A stretch of DNA of 60,770 nt from Kamptonema formosum PCC 6407 (GCF_000332155.1 NZ_KB235904.1:506208-566977), one strand, 5' to 3'; shown: positions 8,939-18,480, numbered from the stretch's first letter. Made by a program: numbers and translations. Notes: generated by a model from the letters alone, not told the origin.

Positions 8939-9361
8939 TTAAGGCATAGAGTGACCGGTTGTTTTTTGGATAAAATCGTGAATTTTTTGATAAGCATCCA
9001 TGCTAGTTTGTGGATTAATTATAATATTAGTTGAACTATCAGGCAACCAAAAAGATAATCGACCATTAGGTTCCCACACAAATGTACTAATCTGACTTAA
9101 ATCAATTAAGAATTCCTTGCGGTCATAACTAATAGAAACCCACCAACCTTTAGAGGCACGTTCAGTAGTTTTTTTAATATATTCTAAAACTTGCTTATAA
9201 GCATCAGCATTATTTTGAGGGCTAAGAATAATTGGCTGACTGCTATTGGGCAACCAAAATGTAATCCGCTTATTGTCAACTTCACTAGAAAACGCACTAA
9301 TACTCTCAAGCTCGATTAGGTATATGCTGCGTTCATAATTTATTTTAACCCAGTAGCCCAC
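8939..9361 (-). CDS. Small protein made of two ~70-residue repeats, function unknown
   Basis: Not recognised. The 140 residues are an internal duplication. Unit 1 has WVKINYERSIYLIELESISAF, RITFWLPNSSQPIIL and QNNADAYKQVLEYIKKTT. Unit 2 has WVSISYDRKEFLIDLSQISTF, RLSFWLPDSSTNIII and QTSMDAYQKIHDFIQKTT. Each unit alternates beta strands and ends in one helix, suggesting a small beta-sheet-plus-helix fold that forms a pseudo-dimer. It has no signal peptide, membrane helix or obvious catalytic residue. It lies alone between repeats and the pyrG 3' end. Confidence 0.75.
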   Translation of the reverse strand: MGYWVKINYERSIYLIELESISAFSSEVDNKRITFWLPNSSQPIILSPQNNADAYKQVLEYIKKTTERASKGWWVSISYDRKEFLIDLSQISTFVWEPNGRLSFWLPDSSTNIIINPQTSMDAYQKIHDFIQKTTGHSMP

Positions 9362-9491
9362 AAGACCTCCTCAAAGCTGTGAGTTCTGGCATTTCAAATG
9401 GCTCAAGTAACTCAAAAGCAAGTAAAAAACAGAAGTGGGTGAGAAAATTTCGTTTAGCCATTGACATCGGGGGGAAGACTATTCCCGGTCG

Positions 9492-9533
9492 TCAGCCATT
9501 AGTATTTAGTTTATGCTAACTACCAATGGCTGA
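9492..9533 (-). terminator. Possible hairpin downstream of pyrG
   Basis: TCAGCCATT and AATGGCTGA are exact complements around a ~24-base loop, 18 bases beyond the pyrG stop on the minus strand. No T-run follows, so this could be an RNA stabiliser rather than an intrinsic terminator. Confidence 0.35.
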
Positions 9534-9550
9534 GGGGTGACAACTAATAG

Positions 9551-11266
<1,716 letters not shown>

Positions 11267-11368
11267 TTAGCTTTCAACTTTAGATTTTTCTATCCAACTC
11301 CCACTCTAAAATCTAAAAGCCAAAATTGGAAATTGTCTAGCGGGGACTGGGGACTGGGGAACCCACCC

Positions 11369-11413
11369 AATTTGTAGGATGGGTGAAGAGAAGCGAAACC
11401 CATCTTACAAATT
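11369..11413. repeat. Hairpin repeat with 16-bp arms
   Basis: AATTTGTAGGATGGGT pairs with ACCCATCTTACAAATT (15 of 16) and is followed by T5 on the plus strand. It resembles a dispersed GGATGGGT...ACCCATC cyanobacterial repeat. No plus-strand gene lies upstream, so a terminator role is doubtful. Confidence 0.55.
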
Positions 11414-11414
11414 T

Positions 11415-11440
11415 TTGTTAACAGTTAACAGTTAACTGTT
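11415..11440. repeat. TTAACAG heptamer array
   Basis: Three to four TTAACAG/TTAACTG units lie 20 bases beyond the stop codon of the minus-strand gene at 11462. Confidence 0.7.
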
Positions 11441-11461
11441 AAGAAGGTAAAAGATAACAGT

Positions 11462-11899
11462 TTAAGGCGTTAAATGTACAGAAACATTAGGAGAAATACC
11501 CAGCTTAATATCAACGGCAACCCCCTTAAGGGCTTTGAGATTCAATTTCAGTTGTAGATCCCTAGTAATAAGTAAGGCGTTGAGAATTGTCCCCAAAAGT
11601 TTGTTGTTGGGATGATCTGCTATCAGTTTTTGTACCGCTTCTTTATTGATCCGCTCTACCGAACCAGAGAGAGTAGTTCTAATCTCTGGTACAAGTCCCA
11701 TTTCTACCTTAAAACTCTCCACGCTTAAACCCAGACTTTCTGCCATCGGTAAAACTTTTTGATATTCTTCCAGAATGGCATTGAATTGTTCCTGAGCAGC
11801 AGCAGAAATTCCTGCAACTTGTTCAGTTAATTTGCCTGTAGCTCCTTGTGCTTTATCTTTCGCACCCTGTATCGGATTGCCTAGATTTTTGATGTCCAT
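11462..11899 (-). CDS. Hypothetical protein with helical N-terminus
   Basis: Not recognised. It begins with an amphipathic GA/K/Q-rich stretch (NPIQGAKDKAQGATGKLTEQ) reminiscent of stress-type amphipathic repeats, followed by helical sequence to ~95 and a C-terminal strand-rich part (LKALKGVAVDIKLGISPNVS). It has no membrane helix or signal peptide. The regular composition and clean start (ATG 11899) argue for a real gene, probably a conserved cyanobacterial protein. It stands alone between pyrG and an AT-rich gap. Confidence 0.6.
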   Translation of the reverse strand: MDIKNLGNPIQGAKDKAQGATGKLTEQVAGISAAAQEQFNAILEEYQKVLPMAESLGLSVESFKVEMGLVPEIRTTLSGSVERINKEAVQKLIADHPNNKLLGTILNALLITRDLQLKLNLKALKGVAVDIKLGISPNVSVHLTP

Positions 11900-12054
11900 G
11901 AGTAAATTTTAGAAAAAACGGGGAATTTTTAACTTGTGCTACAGAAGCATCATCACGATACTTATGCAATCAAAAAACTCTACTTTTTAGTATAGAGAAT
12001 TAAGCAGGAAAAGTCAACTATTTTTGCTAAAATTTGTTACGATCGTTAAATTGG

Positions 12055-12162
12055 TTAATTTCTCTCGGCAATAGGAGACTCCATCGCCAAGGCGAACCGA
12101 ATGAGAGAGGCAAAAATAGTTACTACCAAAGGCTTTAGCAAATAAGCGATCGCCCAAACCAT
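12055..12162 (-). CDS. Candidate 35-residue hydrophobic peptide
   Basis: The ORF starts MVWAIAYLLKPLVVTIFASL and ends MESPIAERN. It has one hydrophobic helix with basic residues within and an acidic tail. It starts beside a C-rich repeat and is divergent from the VIT/VWA gene. No ribosome-binding site is clear. It may be a real small membrane peptide or chance; weak support only. Confidence 0.25.
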   Translation of the reverse strand: MVWAIAYLLKPLVVTIFASLIRFALAMESPIAERN

Positions 12163-12303
12163 GTCTACTATTGCATTTTCCTCCTGCCTCCTGCCTTCTC
12201 CTGCCTCCTCCAACTTTAATTGGTATTGGTCAGGAACGTTTTTTTTGTTACCGGGGTCATGGTACGCAGAGTAAACGCTGTCACATCTGCTATAAAAACT
12301 GCT

Positions 12304-14808
12304 ATGAAGTTCGCCCCTATTTTCCCAGTCCAAGGGTTGCTGTCCGTAGGCATCGCACTCATCACTGGCATGGGCCAAGGCTCGCGGGCAACAGACTACA
12401 AGCCAAATTTTCTCGTTATGTCTAGCCACTATCCCACTCAAATCCCCCTCCGCCTTGCTAGAGCTGATGCTAACTGCTCTGTTAACGGCTCATCTCAGCC
12501 TAAATGTCAACCCAGCGGTTTGTACGTCGAAACTCCTGGCAAAACAGAACAAGTTTTTCCTCTCAAGCATACAGAAGTTAAGGCAAAAATTGCCGGCAAT
12601 ATTTCCCGCGTCGAAGTTTCTCAGAAGTTTGAAAATCCTTTTAATGAACCTCTAGAAGCAGTTTATGTCTTTCCCTTGCCGGATGGCGCAGCGGTAGACG
12701 ATATGGAAATTAAAATAGGTGCGCGGATAGTTAAAGCTGATATCAAACGTCGGGAAGAAGCTCAAGAAATTTACGAACGTGCTAAACAACAAGGTCGCAC
12801 TGCTGGACTTTTAGAACAAGAACGAGACAATATTTTTACTCAATCTCTTGCCAATATCAAGCCAGGAGAACAGATAGAAGTTACTATTCGCTACACAGAT
12901 TCACTCAAATTTGAAGGCGGCGATTATGAATTTGTGTTCCCAATGGTGGTAGGGCCGCGCTACATTCCAGGGACACCAATTCCCCCGAAATCGCCCAATT
13001 CAGGAGTTAACACAGATCGCGTTCCCGATGCTTCTCGAATTAATCCGCCCATACTGCCGCCAAACACTCGTTCGGGACATGATATCGGCGTTTCTGTAGA
13101 AATTGATGCGGGTTTGGCTATTAGCAACGTCCGCTCTACTTCTCATAAAATTGAAACTGCTGCTAGCGGTAATATAGTCCGAGTTCAACTGGGGAATTTA
13201 GATACAATCCCTAATAAAGATTTGATTTTGCGCTATCGAGTGGCTGGCGATCGGACTCAGGCAACTGTGCTGACTCAAGCTGACAAACGAGGGGGACATT
13301 TTGCCCTGTATCTTATTCCAGCTTTACAGTACAAAAGTAATGAAATTGTGCCGAAAGATGTTGTATTTTTAATGGATACTTCCGGCTCTCAGCAAGGCGA
13401 ACCTTTGGTTAAATCTAAGGAATTGATGCGCCGCTTTATCAATGGGCTCAATCCTAATGATACCTTTACGATTATTGATTTTGCTAATACTGCTAAAGCG
13501 CTTTCCGTTGCACCTCTGGCAAATACAGCAGAAAATAGGCAAAAGGCTTTAGCTTATATCGAGCAACTGCAAGCTAATGGCGGTACAGAGTTGCTAAATG
13601 GCGTTCAAGCAGTGATGAATTTTCCCGCCGCTGAGTCAGGAAGATTGCGGAGCGTTGTCTTAATTACAGATGGTTATATTGGCAATGAAAATGAGGTAAT
13701 TTCCCAAGTACAACGAAGTTTAAAACCAGGAAATAGACTGTACAGTTTCGGGGTTGGTAGTTCTGTAAATCGGTTTTTACTCAACCGTTTGGCAGAAGTG
13801 GGAAGAGGCACTTCTGTGGTAATTCGTCAAGATGAACCAACCCAAGATTTAGTCGAAAAGTTTTTGACAGAAATTAATAATCCGGTGTTGACGAATATTG
13901 AAATGGTTTGGGAAGGGGGAGGGGAAAAACCAGAGATTTATCCTCTAGTTGCACCCGATTTATTTGCTAATCAGCCGTTAGTTTTGTTTGGAAGAAAGAG
14001 CGATCGCGCTAACGGTCAAATCCGCATTACTGGAACGGTAGCTGGGGGGAAACGCTATGAAAAGAGCGTGCCAGTTAATTTTATGGCGGGGGTAGAACTT
14101 CGTCAACGGGAGTCAAATCCACCAAGTGCGATCGCAGATTTTGGCAATCCCGCGATCGCGCAACTCTGGGGACGTTATAGAATTAAAGACTTAATGAGTC
14201 AAATGTTTGGCGGCGAGACTACATCTCTGGTGGATGCTGTTACTAATACTGCCCTCACCTATCGCTTGCTGTCCCAATATACGGCTTTTGTCGCCGTCAG
14301 CGAAGAGGTGCGGGTAGAACCAGATGGAACTCGTCGCCGCGTCCAAGTCCCCGTAGAATTGCCAGAGGGCGTTAGCTACGACGCAGTTATTGAGCCACAG
14401 CAGGAGGCGGAAGCCACCAGAGGCGGTGGAGTGCGGAGTTTGGCCGCGCCTGCACCTTATCCTAGTTCCCTACCCATTGCCCCCAGACGGCCGGAAACTA
14501 CGCAGAAAACCCCCAGTTCTAATGTAGAGGTGGTAACTGTTGAGGGATTGGATGGAAGTGCGATCGCATCTCTAACTCAACACCTGAAAGCGATAAATTT
14601 AGTTAACGGAGTCGGCGGCGATATTATCTTGGAGTTATTCGTTAAAGATGGGCGTGTCGATCGCATTGTCTTAGACGATAAAGCTTCGACGCTGCAACAG
14701 AAAGATGTTGTTGATACTTTGAAGCGATCGCTCTTTTCTTGGTCATCTCCTGCGGGGTTGCGTGGGACTATTCGCCTTAAATTGCGAATTGTTCCTATGC
14801 CGAATTAA
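12304..14808 (+). CDS. Exported VIT and von Willebrand factor A domain protein
   Basis: Probable envelope or surface protein related to inter-alpha-trypsin inhibitor heavy chains. The frame is open from a TTG at 12220. I choose ATG 12304 because it gives a signal peptide (MKFAPIFPVQGLLSVGIALI). Counted from 12220, the VIT domain spans ~100-240 with the diagnostic EAVYVFPLPDGAAVDDM, and the VWA domain spans ~380-570 with the metal-site motif DTSGS and later LITDGY. The last ~90 residues form a separate strand-rich domain (VNGVGGDIILELFVKDGRVDRI) that resembles a TonB C-terminal-like fold. The ligand is unknown. A weaker alternative start is ATG 12259. Confidence 0.85.
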   Translation: MKFAPIFPVQGLLSVGIALITGMGQGSRATDYKPNFLVMSSHYPTQIPLRLARADANCSVNGSSQPKCQPSGLYVETPGKTEQVFPLKHTEVKAKIAGNISRVEVSQKFENPFNEPLEAVYVFPLPDGAAVDDMEIKIGARIVKADIKRREEAQEIYERAKQQGRTAGLLEQERDNIFTQSLANIKPGEQIEVTIRYTDSLKFEGGDYEFVFPMVVGPRYIPGTPIPPKSPNSGVNTDRVPDASRINPPILPPNTRSGHDIGVSVEIDAGLAISNVRSTSHKIETAASGNIVRVQLGNLDTIPNKDLILRYRVAGDRTQATVLTQADKRGGHFALYLIPALQYKSNEIVPKDVVFLMDTSGSQQGEPLVKSKELMRRFINGLNPNDTFTIIDFANTAKALSVAPLANTAENRQKALAYIEQLQANGGTELLNGVQAVMNFPAAESGRLRSVVLITDGYIGNENEVISQVQRSLKPGNRLYSFGVGSSVNRFLLNRLAEVGRGTSVVIRQDEPTQDLVEKFLTEINNPVLTNIEMVWEGGGEKPEIYPLVAPDLFANQPLVLFGRKSDRANGQIRITGTVAGGKRYEKSVPVNFMAGVELRQRESNPPSAIADFGNPAIAQLWGRYRIKDLMSQMFGGETTSLVDAVTNTALTYRLLSQYTAFVAVSEEVRVEPDGTRRRVQVPVELPEGVSYDAVIEPQQEAEATRGGGVRSLAAPAPYPSSLPIAPRRPETTQKTPSSNVEVVTVEGLDGSAIASLTQHLKAINLVNGVGGDIILELFVKDGRVDRIVLDDKASTLQQKDVVDTLKRSLFSWSSPAGLRGTIRLKLRIVPMPN

Positions 14809-14856
14809 AGACAATCAAGCTGAAATATTCTCAAATATTCGGGATCAAATATTCCG

Positions 14857-14941
14857 GCGATTGAAATCGCAGCTATACAAACAAAGTCCGCCTACGCGGA
14901 CTAAGAGGTATGTAGTTGCACTGAAGCGCAACTACATACCT
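14857..14941. repeat. Half copy of a dispersed foldback repeat plus a 14-bp hairpin
   Basis: GCGATTGAAATCGC...AAAGTCCGCC...GCGGACT (14857-14903) matches the left half of the element at 53875-53980. A separate hairpin follows with arms AGGTATGTAGTTGC (14906-14919) and GCAACTACATACCT (14928-14941), then TTTG. The hairpin could terminate the VIT/VWA transcript. Confidence 0.6.
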
Positions 14942-15080
14942 TTGTTGATTATAGCAACCGCTTTCGTCGCTTACGGTAACTCCAACTCTGACATCTGGTT
15001 CATAATCCTTGATTGTCGTAACCTTTTCTCTCTTCCCTCTTCCCTAGCCCCTAGCCCCTAGCCCCTAGTCCCTAGTTATA

Positions 15081-15188
15081 TTATTTTTTCCAAGGCCACT
15101 TAGTCCCCATTTCAGTCATGGCTGAGAAGATGAGATAGATAATTAATAAACTCATACCTACAATTAAGGAAAGTAAATCGTTTTCCAT
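15081..15188 (-). CDS. Candidate 35-residue single-pass membrane peptide
   Basis: The ATG at 15188 opens a 35-codon frame: MENDLLSLIVGMSLLIIYLI, then a short polar segment and a WPWKK basic-aromatic tail. The pattern (acidic N-terminus, one ~18-residue helix, aromatic belt, positive tail) is typical of small thylakoid or plasma-membrane subunits, but it does not match any small photosystem, cytochrome b6f or NDH subunit I can recall. A CCCCTAG array begins six bases after the stop codon, the same placement seen at the 3' ends of other genes here, which supports its being a gene. It is divergent from gloA. Confidence 0.45.
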   Translation of the reverse strand: MENDLLSLIVGMSLLIIYLIFSAMTEMGTKWPWKK

Positions 15189-15272
15189 ATTGTGCTATAG
15201 CTTAGGACGCATCTAATTTTACCACTTGTTATAGAATGGTAGTCAAAGCTCAAGAAATTTGGAGTTAAGAAA

Positions 15273-15659
15273 ATGCGCCTACTACACACGATGTTGCGAG
15301 TCGGAAACCTAGAAGAGTCACTGAAGTTTTACACTGAAGTGCTAGGAATGAAACTGCTACGTCAAAAGGAATATCCAGATGGTAAATTTACTCTGGCTTT
15401 CGTGGGTTACGGCGATGAATCCGACCACACGGTATTAGAATTAACGTACAATTGGGGTACTGACAAGTACAATTTGGGAGATGCTTACGGTCACATTGCG
15501 ATCGGTGTTGATGATATTTATGCTACTTGCGATGAAATTAAGACTCGTGGTGGTAAAGTTACTCGCGAACCGGGGCCGATGAAACATGGTTCAACGGTGA
15601 TTGCATTTGTGCAAGATCCTGATGGATATAAAGTTGAATTAATTCAATTGAAAGCTTAA
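15273..15659 (+). CDS. gloA: Lactoylglutathione lyase (glyoxalase I)
   Basis: Isomerises the hemithioacetal of methylglyoxal and a thiol to S-lactoylglutathione, detoxifying methylglyoxal. The 128-residue protein has two beta-alpha-beta-beta-beta modules. All four expected metal ligands are present: His5, Glu56, His74 and Glu122. It has the short, nickel-type bacterial form without the extra loops of zinc-dependent eukaryotic enzymes. Start ATG 15273 is preceded by a GGAG-like stretch (TTTGGAGTTAAGAAA). Confidence 0.96.
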   Translation: MRLLHTMLRVGNLEESLKFYTEVLGMKLLRQKEYPDGKFTLAFVGYGDESDHTVLELTYNWGTDKYNLGDAYGHIAIGVDDIYATCDEIKTRGGKVTREPGPMKHGSTVIAFVQDPDGYKVELIQLKA

Positions 15660-15661
15660 AA

Positions 15662-15730
15662 CATTGCTGAAAAAGCAATATAGCACCTTTATTCTTTAGT
15701 CCGCGTAGGCGGACTTAGTTTGTGTACCCG
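15662..15730. repeat. Small hairpins after gloA, including a GTCCGC...GCGGAC palindrome
   Basis: ATTGCTGAAAAAGCAAT forms a short stem just after the gloA stop. AGTCCGCGTAGGCGGACT (15698-15715) is a palindrome belonging to the repeat family seen at 14886 and 53901. Either could act as a terminator. Confidence 0.5.
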
Positions 15731-15774
15731 CGTTGCTTCGCGAATTCTATTCGCCTGGAATGATTCTTTAGCAA

Positions 15775-16668
15775 TTAAGGCTGATGTTCCTGCAACCAAT
15801 TGGCTAAATCTGCGGCTGATGAAAAATCTAGTAACGCCTCCCCTAAATTTTCTAATTCTTCTACAGATAAAGCTTGAATTTGCTCAACCATTTCCGGTGC
15901 GATCGCGCCGATGCGTCGATTCAATTGGCGAGTAAGTAAAGCTGTCTCGCGTTGCTGTGCTTGTTGCAAACCTTGTTGCAAACCTTGTTGCAAACCTTGT
16001 TGCAAACCTTGTTGTCTGCCTTCAAGGATGCCCTCTTCGAGAATTTCTTGGTAAATGACAGACTCACGCATAATGTCTCTCCTCAATAGTTGTCTGATTA
16101 AGTTTTTTTCAAATCTCAATCCAGCGATTACTTGGGTGCAAGCCAGTAAATCAGCTTGTTGATTGGGTTCATCTATTATAGCAATTCTCTCCGCTATTTG
16201 CTGTAGCAAAGTTTGCGGCGAGTTGGTTTGAGATAGGGTTGCTAATGGCAATAATCCGGGGGAAGATAGCAGTAAAGCGGGGTCTTGTTCCCACAGACGA
16301 ATGACTCGGTAGCCGTGTCTGGTGTTGGTGTCTGTCCACTCGGATACAAAAACTTGTTCTGATGTGGTTTCCTGTAAAAAAATTACGACTTGATAGATGG
16401 CGCAGGAGTATTGCCGTTTCAGCCTGACGTAGTAATCTAGCATTCTGAAGGCGATGGTGGGTTCAGAATAGGGACGGGTTTCAAATTCCAGGTGGAGGAT
16501 TTGGTTATTGGTTTGGAGGAAGACGAGAGAATCGGCGCGGATGGGTTCTTGGATCAGTTCGGTTTTGAGGATTTGAATATTGCCGGATCGATCGTTTGGT
16601 AGTAGCCAGTTGACGAAGGCGGCGGGGAATTTTTCGGCTAGGTATTTGCAGGTGTTATCGTAGGCCAA
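15775..16668 (-). CDS. Rpn/PD-(D/E)XK-type nuclease family protein with DUF4351-like tail
   Basis: Belongs to the large cyanobacterial group annotated as Rpn-type recombination-promoting nuclease or putative transposase. The PD-(D/E)XK-like core is in the first ~110 residues (IRADSLVFLQTNNQILHLEFETRP, with D, E and following residues as likely catalytic positions). Near residue 215 there is a QQGL repeated four times (12-bp DNA units), then a helical region and a C-terminal DUF4351-like segment (LEEL-NLGEALLDFSSAADLANWL). The start is a TTG at 16668, which matches the usual AYDNTCKYLAE opening. Cellular role is unknown. Confidence 0.8.
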   Translation of the reverse strand: MAYDNTCKYLAEKFPAAFVNWLLPNDRSGNIQILKTELIQEPIRADSLVFLQTNNQILHLEFETRPYSEPTIAFRMLDYYVRLKRQYSCAIYQVVIFLQETTSEQVFVSEWTDTNTRHGYRVIRLWEQDPALLLSSPGLLPLATLSQTNSPQTLLQQIAERIAIIDEPNQQADLLACTQVIAGLRFEKNLIRQLLRRDIMRESVIYQEILEEGILEGRQQGLQQGLQQGLQQGLQQAQQRETALLTRQLNRRIGAIAPEMVEQIQALSVEELENLGEALLDFSSAADLANWLQEHQP

Positions 16669-16893
16669 GGAAGGTGGATTGTGCGAGTGGTTTGTAGGAT
16701 ATTGTACCGCTATTTTTGGGGAGTGCGTAGGCGTAGCCAGCCGTAGGCATCCCGTTTTTGAATGGCTGACACTTTATGCCTGATTCAATAAATCTAAAAA
16801 TTATTGGACAACGCGATCGCTTTCTTTGTTACAACTCTTCAACGAATCAGATATACTGAGATACGACCCGAACGATTCTGAACTCACCCTATT

Positions 16894-17091
16894 ATGCTAA
16901 AGACACTTTGGGCGATCGTTCGCCAAGGCAAAATTGAATTGTTGGAACCAACAGAAATTCCTGAAGGTGCAAGAATTTTGGTAACATTTCTACCTGATGA
17001 TGAATCTGAATTCTGGATTCAGACAAGTCAAGGATCGCTAGATGCAATTTGGGATAATACAGAGGATGATGTTTATGCCCAGTTACTCTAA
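16894..17091 (+). CDS. Antitoxin-like small protein of a broken MazF-type module
   Basis: The 65-residue protein opens LKTLWAIVRQGKIELLEPTE-IPEGARILVTFLPD, a beta-strand-rich pattern typical of small cyanobacterial proteins encoded before MazF/PemK toxins (DUF104-like), and ends in an acidic segment (WDNTEDDVYAQLL) suited to bind a basic toxin. The ATG of the toxin gene (17075) lies inside its last codons, the usual translational coupling. The toxin itself is destroyed, so this is an orphan antitoxin. Start ATG 16894. Confidence 0.7.
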   Translation: MLKTLWAIVRQGKIELLEPTEIPEGARILVTFLPDDESEFWIQTSQGSLDAIWDNTEDDVYAQLL

Positions 17092-17122
17092 AAATGACAT
17101 TATCCCTAGTTTGTCACTCTAG
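17075..17122 (+). pseudogene. 5' stub of a MazF/PemK-type toxin gene cut by an IS701-like element
   Basis: The reading frame MPSYSKNDII matches the opening I recall for cyanobacterial MazF-family toxins (MPSYSKNDIILVRYPFSDL). After ten codons the frame runs into the terminal inverted repeat of the element at 17099 and stops at 17120-17122. No continuation of the toxin is seen on the far side of the element (17636 onward), so the body of the gene is deleted. Confidence 0.6.
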
Positions 17123-17635
17123 GCAGAAGAAAATTGGTGAAAAGCATTTAATTTAGTCCCTGTTAAAGCATTAGCACAGAGATTAACCAGACTAATTAAA
17201 GTATTAAAACTACTAACTAATAGAGGAGATTCAAAAACCTTCAACCAAGGTTTTACTAATTTGAGGGCTAATAGTGGCAATATGCTTCTTCTTTTAACCA
17301 GTTAAAGATAATTTTTAGTCTCTGGGTTCTTAATTCTTCCGATTTCCAGGGAGATTGTGTTAAAAAGTTATGCAATGATTGACTATTTTTTAATCCAATT
17401 ATTTTAGAGAGTGTTACTAAACTTTTTCTCTTGCTTGGTGTCAAAATCCCCATAATAATTTGCTTAAAGGCTTCATAGCTTCTAACTTCTGGAAATATTT
17501 TTTGATAACTCTCACAATATTGATCGATGAAACTAATGGTAGGTTGTGGAATTTTGGGCTGTATCATAGTCTGTGTCTCCCATTTAGACTTCTCTTTCTA
17601 TTTTACTCTTCCTAGAGTGACAAACTAGGGATAAT
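17099..17635. mobile_element. Internally deleted IS701-family element with 25-bp perfect inverted repeats
   Basis: The left end reads ATTATCCCTAGTTTGTCACT (17099 on) and the right end is its exact reverse complement, 25 of 25 bases (17099-17123 and 17611-17635). It is 537 bp long, against ~1.4 kb for a complete IS701-type element. It contains the start and the end of a transposase gene but not the middle. No direct target duplication is evident; the outer ATTAT/ATAAT may be target sequence or part of the repeat. Confidence 0.8.
17119..17567 (-). pseudogene. IS701-family transposase, internal deletion
   Basis: The first ~97 residues (MIQPKIPQPTISFIDQYCES, ..., SYEAFKQIIMGILTPSKRKSL, ..., SLHNFLTQSPWKSEELRTQR) match the N-terminus of IS701-group transposases as I remember them. 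The frame then stops, and a shifted frame carries about 48 residues of the C-terminus (LKLVKPWLKVFESPLL...) ending at a TAG beside the inverted repeat. The DDE catalytic core between them is missing, so the product cannot be active. The element could still move if a complete copy exists elsewhere. Confidence 0.75.
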
Positions 17636-17691
17636 TGATAGTATACTATTTTACAAAGCCAGGAAAAACGACATAATTAATATGTTTTAGA

Positions 17692-18036
17692 TTGGCTCAA
17701 TTTATGACCGGAATTAACCGCGAACTAAGCATCGACACTAAACACATTGCCAAACATCTACCCGATACTCCTCAAATGCAAAAGCTACTCCAACAAGAAG
17801 GTAATGTTCATGTCTTTAACGATCGAGCTACAATGGAAATGGTGGCTCAAGCTATAATTGCAAATGGAGAGTTTATCGGCGTAATTCGCGGTCACGAACG
17901 TTATGGTCTTTATTTTCCTGACCCCATTGGCTATAGACTTGACAGCAACAATAGTAGAATACCACTTAGGTATGGAGAAATTAAAATAAAAGGAGATAAA
18001 TACCATGTCATCCCCAGAACTAAACCTAGCCGATAA
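17692..18036 (+). CDS. Toxin-like C-terminal domain protein, first of three orphan pairs (probably decapitated)
   Basis: The 114 residues lack a normal start: the codon is TTG at 17692, with ATG 17704 as alternative, and the in-frame sequence just upstream (RLAQFM) still looks like protein. It resembles, from memory, the C-terminal domain of larger cyanobacterial proteins. Conserved-looking blocks are DTKHIAKHLPDT, NVHVFNDRATMEMVAQAIIA and VIRGHERYGLYFPDPIGYR, ending GDKYHVIPRTKPS. The His/Arg/Tyr pattern is compatible with a nuclease-type toxin domain, but this is inference. Its stop overlaps the next gene by 32 bp. Confidence 0.6.
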   Translation: MAQFMTGINRELSIDTKHIAKHLPDTPQMQKLLQQEGNVHVFNDRATMEMVAQAIIANGEFIGVIRGHERYGLYFPDPIGYRLDSNNSRIPLRYGEIKIKGDKYHVIPRTKPSR

Positions 18037-18250
18037 CTGGGAATTTACAGAGTTATGGGTAGATCCGACAGCCTCACCACCTTACGTCCTAATTTTATTA
18101 GGTGACAGTTCAGGTAATAGCTGTGTCTACGATCCTGCTCAAAATTATCAAATTGTATTTACCAGTTCAGATTATGAAGAAGCTAAACTCTGGCTCTTAG
18201 AAGATGAATACGAACGAGTAGAACGTCGGTTACAATTGGAAGCAGCATGA
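18005..18250 (+). CDS. Small acidic partner of the preceding gene (candidate immunity protein)
   Basis: The 81-residue acidic protein starts at ATG 18005 inside the 3' end of the preceding gene, with AAAGGAGAT as ribosome-binding sequence 7-8 bases upstream. Tight overlap means coupled translation. It is strand-rich in the middle (LWVDPTASPPYVLILLG) and ends in an acidic helix (YEEAKLWLLEDEYERVERRL). Size, charge and overlap fit an immunity protein or antitoxin. No family is recognised. Confidence 0.65.
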   Translation: MSSPELNLADNWEFTELWVDPTASPPYVLILLGDSSGNSCVYDPAQNYQIVFTSSDYEEAKLWLLEDEYERVERRLQLEAA

Positions 18251-18480
18251 CCCCTATTTTTGAAAAAATGGGAATGTTAGATCGCACTTCCCAAAGAAGC
18301 GCGATCGCTTTTGCTAAAAAAGTTATGATATTGTTTTCATTCCTTGAGCGATCGCCAGCCTTTACCAGCCTCAGCCCCGAATCCGAAGAGACTCAGACAC
18401 CCGTTTAACCTCTATCATAGTTATGAGAGTATATCTGAAGGGACAAAAAGTAGAACTCCCTTCGATCGCGAGGAAATACC

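Noticed and set aside
12163-12441. Upstream extension of the minus-strand frame at 12055 to 128 residues
   Set aside because: It runs antisense through the start of the VIT/VWA gene and through a C-rich repeat; only the last 35 codons could stand alone.
14762-15061. 99-residue plus-strand open frame after the VIT/VWA gene
   Set aside because: It begins inside the end of that gene in another frame and runs through a foldback repeat and a CCCCTAG array; the composition is not protein-like.
18361-18480. CIRCE or similar heat-shock operator upstream of clpB (and of htpG)
   Set aside because: No TTAGCACTC-N9-GAGTGCTAA or close variant is visible in either leader.
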